In this document: in pieces, positions 17,801 to 25,400 of the stretch | Position numbering within the stretch: the stretch's first letter is position 1 | Layout: every line of letters begins with the position of its first letter | Assembly: GCA_965212595.1 (NCBI GenBank) | Contig: CBDBVE010000020.1 | Coordinates: forward strand, 103,311 to 167,310 | Reading direction: 5' to 3' | DNA: 64,000 nt | DNA from: Poritiphilus sp965212595 | Lineage (GTDB): Bacteria; Bacteroidota; Bacteroidia; Flavobacteriales; Flavobacteriaceae | Translations under genes and position numbers: made by a program | Notes under the pieces: model-generated | The model's database searches: none | What the model saw: the letters and a program-made list of their open reading frames with translations, nothing else | Told to the model about the DNA's origin: nothing

Positions 17801-19000
17801 TAATGTAGTGTCAAAAGTCTGATGATTTAAGTCTAGCAGGACTTCAATTTCCCCTGTTTTGTCAAAATCAACGATATGGCAGCGTAGCTGGTGGGTTTCA
17901 TCCATATGGCCAGGATGAATCCACTTGGTTGTTGTCTCAAGGCCATTAAATTTGCCAAAACCTGTATGAATGTAATTAATTATCGTATTGAAACTTCGTC
18001 GTATCTCAGCGGTACTTTGCGTTTGTTGGCTGTATTTTAAATACGCATTGATCTCGAGATTATTACGCTTTAAAACAGATAGGAAAGAATCGCTGTCATT
18101 TAACTCTGTAACAAGCGGAAAGAACTCAATAAAATAACCTAATGTTTTTTGAAAACGTCGGGGACCTCTGTTATGAGAAGGGCTCCCGATGGCCAGTTTA
18201 TTTTGTCCACTCACACGGTAGATCAACACAGAGAGTAAACTTGAAAAAATATTGAAAAAAGTCAATGTTTCTGTCCAGCTTCTAATCCTGGGGTCTTTCG
18301 CTAAGGCTCGCAAACGTTCTACCCGCTCTTTGCCAAGGCGAAGGGCTACTCTGCTGGTTTCTGTGATATTCTCATTTGTAGTTTTGCCATATAATATGGG
18401 CGGTTCTTCAAGACCATTTAATTTCTCTAACCAATAATCTTTAGCCTCTTTGCTATCTGCTTCGATTTCTCCGTTTAGCCTTGCATCCAGGAACTCGGAA
18501 TACTGCGAAACTTCGGTTTTTGCTATAGTATCGCCCTTTAAAAGAGAACCGTAGAAGTTTCCCATAGAATCAAATACGGAAGTAAGAGAAACTGCGTCGG
18601 TGATTAAGTGATGCATGTTTAAGTACCATACATACTGCCCCTTTGCCTTTTTTAAAAGAACAGTATCAAAGGCACAATTTTCTATAGTTAAACTTCTTTG
18701 ACTTCTTTCTCTTATCCATTCTTCGAACGCACTTTCCTCAAGAGTTGAAAGGTCTATGCAGTCCAATTGAAAGCTTAAGGTAGGGAGTACTTCCTGAAAA
18801 GGAATCCCGTCTTCTTCCAAAAAGACGGTCCTCAATACATCATTCTGGCTTATCAATTCTTTGAAGGCTTCTTTAAATAAGTGAATATAAATCTCTCCCT
18901 GAATAGTAAAGGTATACACCGTATTGTGCAAAGGAACACCTGGGTGCATCTTTTGACCAGACCAAAGTGAAAGTTGGCTAGAAGTTAGGGCTCTTTTCAT
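14861..19000 (-). CDS. NRPS (C-A-T) with a PP-loop domain inserted in the A domain
   Basis: 1379 residues. Domains: condensation (1-430; HHLITDA at 130-136, where the usual final Gly is Ala); adenylation core (about 455-870; YTSGSTGNPKG, NEYGPTE, YKTGDL, then motif A8 at 845-869); an inserted domain (about 893-1227); adenylation end (about 1228-1285; LPDYMIP, NGKVDK with the catalytic Lys1274); and a carrier domain (LGGHS, Ser1331). The insert carries four zinc-type cysteines (C896, C899, C916, C919), the PP-loop SGGKDS (960-965) and CNGC (1031-1034). It resembles N-acetyl-sugar amidotransferase and thiolation ATP-pyrophosphatases. By hand alignment to GrsA the specificity residues read D-L-T-K-I-G-E-V-G-K, which matches known asparagine codes. 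Likely role: load Asn and perhaps replace an oxygen by N or S. Confidence 0.9.
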   Translation of the reverse strand: MKRALTSSQLSLWSGQKMHPGVPLHNTVYTFTIQGEIYIHLFKEAFKELISQNDVLRTVFLEEDGIPFQEVLPTLSFQLDCIDLSTLEESAFEEWIRERSQRSLTIENCAFDTVLLKKAKGQYVWYLNMHHLITDAVSLTSVFDSMGNFYGSLLKGDTIAKTEVSQYSEFLDARLNGEIEADSKEAKDYWLEKLNGLEEPPILYGKTTNENITETSRVALRLGKERVERLRALAKDPRIRSWTETLTFFNIFSSLLSVLIYRVSGQNKLAIGSPSHNRGPRRFQKTLGYFIEFFPLVTELNDSDSFLSVLKRNNLEINAYLKYSQQTQSTAEIRRSFNTIINYIHTGFGKFNGLETTTKWIHPGHMDETHQLRCHIVDFDKTGEIEVLLDLNHQTFDTTLRQNVSQHFLNLLDALLNDLETHIPIPELSGESEKEKLLNPNLKQTEYVSVIENFSKMAINSPEAVAMRFGEETWTYVDLEEKVVALVSQLKDHGIGEGARVGLHFYRSPEYIVSLLAVMKLHATFVPMPSDLPLNRLSYIIENSDCDIVLTDKRLSMKMEQEAVPVFELAVENLPPAAKDDHNLDGSWPSKDSISYILYTSGSTGNPKGVMISQLALSNYLEWAKTFYSTQMPLTFPFFTSIGFDLTITSTLLPLLTAGEIIIYKESEIGPDMSLIQVITDNKVNAIKLTPSHLVLLQSRDLSTSKIETMIVGGEDFKLRMAEKIQQALGGKLRIFNEYGPTEATVGCVVSQYRDKNGAYKGTSVPIGKPIDNMSALVLDSKLNLTPMGVVGELYLGGYGLANGYVNNPQLSAEKFIENPFFKGSKLYKTGDLARWNSQNELEFLGRKDDQIKLNGFRIELSDIEVNINDHPKIDNAAVVVIDPKKETAESEVINCSKCGLPSNFPNTDFDDEGVCHLCNAFEGYKDEANKYFKTEEDLKSLLQAANSSDTSYDCLSLLSGGKDSTYILAKLVSMGLKVLAYTFDNGYISDQAKANIDKIVKKLGVDHIYGNTVHMNEIFVDSLHRHSNVCNGCFKAIYTLSTKIALERKIPFIVTGLSRGQFFETRLTEELFWDKRVDTSSIDDTILEARKLYHQEEDAVKQLLDVSMFNKPETFEKVQFVDFYRYSAVSLGEMLRFLKEKVGWERPTDTGRSTNCLINQVGIYVHKKEKGYSNYSFPYSWDVRLGHKTREETLEEINEYIDETEVRRIMAEIGYKENSDQLKDREKLVGYYASKTKIPTMDLRKYLSTKLPDYMIPSVFKRLEQLPLTSNGKVDKLALKSLSHIQLELETPYKEPTNEIEELVERIWKEVLQLKKVGILDNFIALGGHSLAAIRVTTRINEELEMNFPLNKIFELPTIEEYAKFIETTLTEILEKQQ
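15320..16324 (-). other. Cys4/PP-loop ATP-pyrophosphatase insertion in the NRPS A domain
   Basis: This is the coding segment of the insertion, between adenylation motifs A8 and A9. On the protein it runs from INCSKCG to about DREKLVG. The N-terminal CxxC...FDDEGVCxLC block is typical of N-acetyl-sugar amidotransferases of the WbpG/WbuX kind, and the end (TREETLEEI) resembles their C-terminal helix. PP-loop enzymes adenylate a carbonyl or amide oxygen, which is then displaced by ammonia or sulfide. Both halves of the host A domain keep their motifs, so the insertion does not look disruptive. Confidence 0.8.
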
Positions 19001-19030
19001 ATAATGTGTTCAGTTAGGTAGCTTCGGTAC

Positions 19031-19270
19031 CTACTGAGATTTTAACTGTGTTAAAAAAGTGCTGATGTTTTTTACCGTCATAAAATTTTCTACAGTGATA
19101 TCGCCAGGGTTAATTTTTACTTCAAATTCTCCTTCCAGATACACCACCAATTTCATCATGCCTACAGAGTCGATAATACCACTCCCCAACAAATCCTCAT
19201 CAAGATCTATTTCGTCGAGGGGTTCATTAGATACTTCATTTTGTATGTATGCGATTATCTTCTGATTCAT
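19031..19270 (-). CDS. Free-standing acyl/peptidyl carrier protein
   Basis: 79 residues with the carrier fold: four helices and the phosphopantetheine site IIDSVGMMKLV, where the Ser of DSV is modified. The start overlaps the stop of the stand-alone adenylation gene by 4 bases (ATGA), so the two are translationally coupled. It probably receives the residue activated by that protein and passes it to the condensation domain of the downstream NRPS, 30 bases further. A fatty-acid ACP is less likely given this context. Confidence 0.88.
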   Translation of the reverse strand: MNQKIIAYIQNEVSNEPLDEIDLDEDLLGSGIIDSVGMMKLVVYLEGEFEVKINPGDITVENFMTVKNISTFLTQLKSQ

Positions 19271-20838
19271 GATATACTCGTTTCCAACATTTTCACAATT
19301 TCATTCCTGTCTATCTTCCCGGATCCCGTCCGTGGAAAATCTTCCATTATTCTTAGGGTTTTTGGAATTGAGTAGCCTGGTATATACGCTTTGCAAAATG
19401 TTTGGAGTTCTTCAGGATTTATGGAGGCTCCGGCCACTAAACGCACAACGGCCTCTAACTCCTGCTCATCATCTTCTTTATTAATCAGGACCACAGCAGC
19501 TTCCTCCACATTTTCATTTCGTAAAAGTGTCACTTCAATTTCGTCTAATTCTATTCTATAACCTCTTAGCTTTATTTGCCTATCATTTCTACCCAGGAAC
19601 ATTAGTTCACTTTTTTCATTTTCCTTTACCAGGTCTCCTGTTCTGTAATAGGTATGTTCATATCCTGCAGCCTGTTTTAACTTAAAGAAAGACTTTGCTG
19701 TTAAGGCTTCATTGTTCCAATATCCCGCCATTAGAGTAGCCGTACGTACTACCAGTTCTCCAGCTTCTCCCTGGGCTACTTCATTATCATTTTTGTCTAG
19801 TATTTTGTATTCTGTATTTCCCCAGGCATTTCCGATAGGTACGGCTTGGTTTTCGTCCGGTGGCTCCGGAAGAATATAATAGGTGCAAGCCACAGTTTCG
19901 GCGGGGCCGTATAAGTTATTGAATTGGGCATGAGGCCATTTTAGCATTAGTGCCCTTAAATGTTTTACCGGAAAAACTTCTCCGATAAAAAGTACCCAAC
20001 GGACACAACTGAAATCATGCTTGTCAATATCGCCATGCAGTAATACCTGTACCAAAGTAAGGGGTACAGAATACCATACGCTGATTTTCTCTTTTACTAC
20101 CAGGGCCGAAAGGCTAGCCGGTAGTTGTAAATGGGCATCTGGTATAATGATCGTAGTTGCACCAACCATTGGCGCAGCAAAATACCCAAAAGTTGAAGGA
20201 TCAAAATGTAAGGGGGCAAAATTACCTACCCGGTCTTCACTCGTAAAATCATGTAGATCAGCTGCAAGCTTTGCCAAACTTAAGCCACTGTAATGCGTAT
20301 GCATAATGCCTTTTGGAACTCCAGTAGAACCCGAGGTATATAAAATAAATGCCAGGTCCTGCTCTAAAATCGCAGGGGGGCTAAAATCTTCTAAGGTTCT
20401 TTTGAAAACCGCCTCCCAGGAAGCGGTAGTAATTCCAATACTATCTTCCAAACCAACAACAGACCTCAAAAAGGGTGCCTTTGCTGTAATAGATTTTATT
20501 TTCTTCTTTTGAGATGGGATGGTCAGTAAATGTGCTATACCACAATCTTCCATTATTGCCACAATTCTATTGATCGGCATAAATGGATTGATAGGAACAA
20601 AGACCCCTCCAGATTTAAAAGTACCATGAACTGCCGTAGCCGTGTCTAAACAACGATTCATAAGTATACCCACCCGGTCGCCTTTTTGCAAACCTGCATT
20701 AATCAGGTAGTCTGCAAGCTGCTTAGACTGAACATCAAGTTCAGAATAAGTTACCGAGTCATCTAAACATCTAAAAGCCTCCTTCTGTGGAAACCGAGCA
20801 GCCGACTGCTCAATGATTTGTGCCAGTGTATAAATCAT
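19267..20838 (-). CDS. Stand-alone adenylation protein of the NRPS cluster
   Basis: The 523-residue AMP-forming ligase has the full set of adenylation motifs: YTSGSTGVPKG, FDPSTF, NLYGPAET, YRTGDL, GRNDRQIKLRGYRIELDE and the C-terminal GSGKIDR with the catalytic Lys. It has no carrier or condensation domain. Its hand-aligned specificity residues read D-P-F-Y-L-I-L-A-C-K. This has a weak likeness to free-standing prolyl ligases (D-L-L-Y-L-A-L-V-C-K), but I would not assign a substrate. It is coupled to the free carrier gene by an ATGA overlap and may also load the carrier of the A-less module at 27159-29555. Confidence 0.9.
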   Translation of the reverse strand: MIYTLAQIIEQSAARFPQKEAFRCLDDSVTYSELDVQSKQLADYLINAGLQKGDRVGILMNRCLDTATAVHGTFKSGGVFVPINPFMPINRIVAIMEDCGIAHLLTIPSQKKKIKSITAKAPFLRSVVGLEDSIGITTASWEAVFKRTLEDFSPPAILEQDLAFILYTSGSTGVPKGIMHTHYSGLSLAKLAADLHDFTSEDRVGNFAPLHFDPSTFGYFAAPMVGATTIIIPDAHLQLPASLSALVVKEKISVWYSVPLTLVQVLLHGDIDKHDFSCVRWVLFIGEVFPVKHLRALMLKWPHAQFNNLYGPAETVACTYYILPEPPDENQAVPIGNAWGNTEYKILDKNDNEVAQGEAGELVVRTATLMAGYWNNEALTAKSFFKLKQAAGYEHTYYRTGDLVKENEKSELMFLGRNDRQIKLRGYRIELDEIEVTLLRNENVEEAAVVLINKEDDEQELEAVVRLVAGASINPEELQTFCKAYIPGYSIPKTLRIMEDFPRTGSGKIDRNEIVKMLETSIS

Positions 20839-21035
20839 TTAGTAGATAAGCTTCTTACAATAGTGTAAATTTCACCTTGTTTATATTGGGGTGTTAGCAG
20901 GTATAAAACCATGTGATAAAGGTAAAGCAAGAATCTAATGTTATCAAAACATGTAGGGTGTTTCTGAACCAGCAATTGCTCACGATCATCGAAAAAAAGG
21001 CCTATTTCCTCTATAATTGCTAAAAATATCGTCAT
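20835..21035 (-). CDS. Possible 66-residue ORF coupled to the adenylation gene
   Basis: A 66-codon frame ends in a TGA that overlaps the ATG of the adenylation gene as ATGA. The same coupling occurs between the next two genes of the operon. The product has a hydrophobic N-terminus and many Leu/Tyr and Phe residues, with no family I recognise. It would be the first gene of the leftward operon. It lies in a region that must also hold the divergent promoter, so it could equally be a chance frame. Confidence 0.35.
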   Translation of the reverse strand: MTIFLAIIEEIGLFFDDREQLLVQKHPTCFDNIRFLLYLYHMVLYLLTPQYKQGEIYTIVRSLSTK

Positions 21036-21049
21036 ATTTATAAAAAAAA

Positions 21050-21136
21050 TGAGATCTCAGTAGTGTACTTAAATCGTATTCCTAATAAGGATTCCAAGTT
21101 TTAGAATTCGTTGCGCCTGGCTGGCAAATTCTAAAA
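21050..21136. promoter_or_regulatory. Inverted repeats in the divergent NRPS promoter region
   Basis: Two symmetric sites lie between the leftward and rightward operons. The first is a 10-bp palindrome TGAGATCTCA (21050-21059). The second is a perfect 10-bp inverted repeat TTTTAGAATT (21099-21108) and AATTCTAAAA (21127-21136), with a GC-rich centre in which TTGC and GCAA can extend the stem. They may be operators for a shared regulator, or the second may fold as an attenuator before the rightward genes. I found no exact TAnnTTTG promoter here. Confidence 0.4.
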
Positions 21137-21198
21137 ACTACTGTTGTTATCTAAGAGCATACCGACCACCAAATTGGTCTTTGTAAAAACCGACTGTT

Positions 21199-22449
21199 AT
21201 GAAGAGAAGATTTCTACTTGTATTTCTTATTGCCCTTTTTTTAGCCCCTTTCGCGGCAGACGCGCATGAACCAAATCAAAGTTTTATTTATTTAAGAGTG
21301 TATCAGGAAGCTGGTATAGAAGGGCGTTTTGAACTTAACATAAACGAAATAAATGAGTTTTTCGGATTAGATCTTCCGCTTCACATTAAGCCTGAAGATA
21401 TTAAACCTTATGAGAAGCAAATACAGGCATACATCCTACAACACAGTTCATTTGCTTCAGAATCAGGAGCTTATCCTATAAAATTTACCGGTGAAATATC
21501 AAAATTATGGGTTAACTATGGCGATTTCATCAATTTTCATTTTCGCTTAGAAGGTTCAGAGGAACTTCCGGATGAGATAGAAGTAAAATATTCGGTTTTT
21601 TTAGAGGATAACCCTGGCCATATAAATCTATTAGGTATTGAATACAATTGGAAAGCCGGCCTGATTAATAATGAAACTATACTTGCGCTCGACTTTACAT
21701 CGGTAGATGAAACAGAAAGACTTTCCTTAACAGACACTTCTGTTTGGAAAGGCTTTGTAGCTATGGTAAAGCAAGGAATATGGCACATTTGGATTGGCTT
21801 GGACCACATCCTCTTTCTCGTAGCCCTGATTTTGCCCTCTGTAGTAAGAAGAAGGCGACGAGAAGTTGACGAAAACGGGATAAAACCCAAATTCAGTATT
21901 TGGGGATGGGAGCCTGTGCTAAAATTTAAACCGGCCTTTTGGTATATATTAAAGGTCATTACCTTTTTTACCATAGCGCATACCATTACCCTGAGTTTGG
22001 CCTCCTTAAATCTGATTAATTTGCCTTCCAGATTCGTAGAATCTATAATTGCCTTGTCTATCGGTTTAGCTGCTTATCATAACATCAAGCCAATATTTAA
22101 GGGTAGAGATTGGGTCATTGCCTTTGGCTTTGGGTTATTCCATGGTTTTGGTTTTGCCAGTGTACTTGGCGATCTGGGATTCAGGGGTGAGTTTCTTACA
22201 CTGTCTCTTCTTGGCTTTAATGTTGGGGTAGAAATAGGACAAGTTGCGATTATCGCCATGATATTTCCGGTGCTCTTCCTTATAAGAAAACTTAAACTAT
22301 ATCCTAAACTTCTTGTTTTTGTCTCAGTTTTTCTAATTTTAATATCGCTTTACTGGTTTGTAGAACGCGCCTTCGACATTGACATTGCCCTAGATGAATA
22401 CCTAAGCAGGGAAGGCTACAAGATCGCCGTAAAGCTCGGATTACGATAG
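21199..22449 (+). CDS. HupE/UreJ-family membrane protein
   Basis: 416 residues. A signal peptide (1-22, ending ADAH) leads to a periplasmic domain (about 23-190). A membrane part with about seven helices follows. Its HupE/UreJ_2 signature motifs are WHIWIGLDHILFL, FFTIAHTITLSLA and FGLFHGFGFA, with histidines in the first three helices. HupE/UreJ proteins are linked to nickel or cobalt movement and are found near metal uptake systems. It is the first gene of the rightward NRPS operon and is followed after 28 bases by an NRPS gene, so it is probably part of uptake of the cluster's product or its metal. Confidence 0.8.
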   Translation: MKRRFLLVFLIALFLAPFAADAHEPNQSFIYLRVYQEAGIEGRFELNINEINEFFGLDLPLHIKPEDIKPYEKQIQAYILQHSSFASESGAYPIKFTGEISKLWVNYGDFINFHFRLEGSEELPDEIEVKYSVFLEDNPGHINLLGIEYNWKAGLINNETILALDFTSVDETERLSLTDTSVWKGFVAMVKQGIWHIWIGLDHILFLVALILPSVVRRRRREVDENGIKPKFSIWGWEPVLKFKPAFWYILKVITFFTIAHTITLSLASLNLINLPSRFVESIIALSIGLAAYHNIKPIFKGRDWVIAFGFGLFHGFGFASVLGDLGFRGEFLTLSLLGFNVGVEIGQVAIIAMIFPVLFLIRKLKLYPKLLVFVSVFLILISLYWFVERAFDIDIALDEYLSREGYKIAVKLGLR

Positions 22450-22477
22450 TTTGGTTTGGACTTAAATTACTTGGCCC

Positions 22478-25400
22478 TTGAAAGACGAACCTCATAAGAA
22501 GTCGCTCTTGCAGCGGTGGAAAAATAGAGAGAAAAGCACTACAAAATCCTCGGTTGTAGACATCGGAAAATCGCCGAAGAATGCCAGCATACCGTTATCT
22601 CACGGTCAGCAGAGGCTTTGGTTCCTGGAACAGCTATATCCAGGAAATCCGGTCTATAATTTTTCGGAAGTCTATCATTTTAAAGGAGCGCTTCAGTTTG
22701 AATATATCCAAAAGGGAATCCAAAAAATACTGGATGATAATGATGTTCTAAGAACTTTTTTTGAGTTTGACGATCAGAAAGTCACCCAAAGGGTTAAAGA
22801 TGAGGCAGGCTTAGAAATTCCTGTATTCGATCTAAGTAAGCTCCCAGACACAGAACAAGAAGCAAGGAAAGGTGAGATTTTATATAAGGATGCAAGAAAA
22901 TCCTTTGATTTGACAATCGCCCCTCTGGTACGCGCGTTGCTTATAAAACTCACCGATTCTAATTGGATCCTCTTTGTGACCATGCATCATATTGTCACAG
23001 ATAAATGGTCCATGGGAATTTTTAGAGAGCAGCTTGCCGCTCATTATGCCAGCTTATGTGCGGGTGTACCTATGATTTCAAAAAGAGCTGAACTGCAATT
23101 TGCAGACTACGCTTATTGGCAGAAGGATCGGGAGGCAGATCAAACCCAATTGAACTATTGGAAGGAAAAACTAGGCGGTAAAATTCCTTATTTGGAGTTG
23201 CCGACTGATTTTAAAATGCCCAAAAGCCCAAGCTTCAGCGGAGCATCTTATGGAGGCGAGTTCTCTGCTCAGCTGTCAAAAAAGCTCTTAGATCTTGCCG
23301 TAAAGCTTGAGACCACCCCCTATGTACTATTGCTTTCTGTGCATTATCTCTTACTCTTTAGATATACTGGACAAGCAGATTTGCTTGTTGGTTCTCCTAT
23401 TTCAAATAGAAGTGAGAAAGTTATTGAAGACCTCATTGGTTTCTTTGACGAAACTATTGTCTTAAGAACCCAATTGCAGCCCGATATGCTCTTTGAAGAC
23501 TTGGTCCGGGCTACAAAAGAAACCGTGTTGAATGCTTTTTCAAATAAGGATATTCCTTTTGACGTACTTGTTCAGGAGCTAAAGCCTAAAAGGTCGCTTG
23601 GCACTAATCCTTTTTTCAGGTCGATGTTCATTTATCACGATGTTCCCCCTACGCCATCTTTTGACCAGGATATAGCACTTTCATATTCATTTTTTGACAG
23701 CGGCGTTTCTAAATTTGATCTAACCCTTTATGTAGCGCAAGACAATGGCATACTAGCCCCTTCTTTTGAATATAGCACCACCTTGTTTAATGAAAGTACT
23801 ATAACCCAATTCTACAAGCATTTAGAACTACTTTGCCAGGGTTTAGTTACCAATCCTGATGTTTCCTTAAGTCAAATACCTATGCTGACATCAGAGGAAA
23901 GATCACTTTTTTCGTTTCAATCAGCGGAGACAAATAGGCCATTTGACGTTTTTAATGGCATTCATGAAGTCATTGAAAATATTGCTCATGAACGACCTAA
24001 TGCGACGGCCCTGACCTTTGAAAAAAACACGCTCACTTATGCCGAATTAAATTCCAGAGCAAATGCTCTTGCCCATACCCTTGTAAGACATACCAAAGGA
24101 AGAAACCAAATTATAGGACTTTGCGCTGAGCGTTCAATAGAGCTCATTGTAGGTTTGGTGGCCATTTTAAAGTCGGGCTGTGCCTACCTTCCCTTGGACC
24201 CAGAGTACCCAGAAGAACGAATTGATTTTATGTTGGCCGATTCAGCTGTCGAAGTGATGGTTACTCAAGACGAGCTGGTAGGTGGTTTTAAAAATTTTAA
24301 CGGTAAAATAGAAACCTTGAGCCCGAATACTCCAACTTTAAGCAATGAAGGCGAGGCTCAACTTCCAGTGGTAAAGCCTACGGATCTGGCTTATGTCATT
24401 TATACCTCTGGTAGTACCGGAAATCCAAAGGGTGTCCCTATACGTCATAAAAACATTCTGGCATCGACAGAAGGAAGGTTAAACTTCTATCCTAAGAACC
24501 CAAAGGCATTTTTATTAATGTCTTCAATAGCCTTTGATAGTTCTAAAGCAGGACTTTATTGGACACTATGCACCGGAGGAAACCTGGTAATTTCAGAAAA
24601 GCGCTTAGAACAAGACATCAAAAAACTTTCTGAGGTCATTGCCTCAAATGAAATTAGTCATTCCTTGATGCTGCCTTCTTTATACGAGCTCTTGCTTGAA
24701 CATGCAGATCTATCCCTCCTAAGATCTTTAAGTGCAGTGATTGTTGCCGGTGAGGCCTGTCCTGCCTCCCTAAGAGAAAAGCACTTTCAACAGCTACCCG
24801 AGGTATCATTCTATAATGAATATGGCCCCACAGAAGCAACCGTTTGGTGTATTGCGCATCAAATTAAACAGAACAACCTCAATGCCGCCATCCCAATAGG
24901 AAAACCTGTTGCGAATGCGGCTGTATACCTCTTAAATAATCATTTAACTATGGTTCCCAGAGGAGCAACAGGGGAAATATATATCGGAGGACCAGGACTT
25001 TCTGGTTCCTATCTCAACAGGCCCGAATTAACAGAAGCCGCCTATATTGACAATCCATTTGACGACAAATCTGGAGCCAAATTGTACAAAACCGGAGACC
25101 TTGGGCGCTATAACAAAGATGGCCATATTGAGTTCCTGGGCAGGGCAGATCATCAGGTTAAATTAAGAGGGTATAGAATTGAGCTCGACGAGATCGAAAA
25201 CAAATTGCGATCTGAAGTCACCATAAAAGAGGCTGTTGTCCTCTTGTCAAAACCTGAGTCGCAAGGCAGTTCTTCTCAATCTTCAGCGCCTGTGCAATTA
25301 TTGGCTTTTGTTATCGCCTCAGAATTATTCGACGAAGCAAGTTCAAAAGAGTCGCTGAGAAGTTCACTACCAGCTTATATGGTGCCTCATAGTATTATTC

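Noticed and set aside
14861..19000. The A-domain insertion as a methyltransferase, the usual insert at this place
   Set aside because: There is no SAM motif (GxGxG); instead SGGKDS and a four-Cys block are present.
19031..19270. The free carrier as a housekeeping fatty-acid ACP
   Set aside because: It is coupled to an adenylation gene by an ATGA overlap and sits 30 bases before an NRPS; no fatty-acid genes are near.
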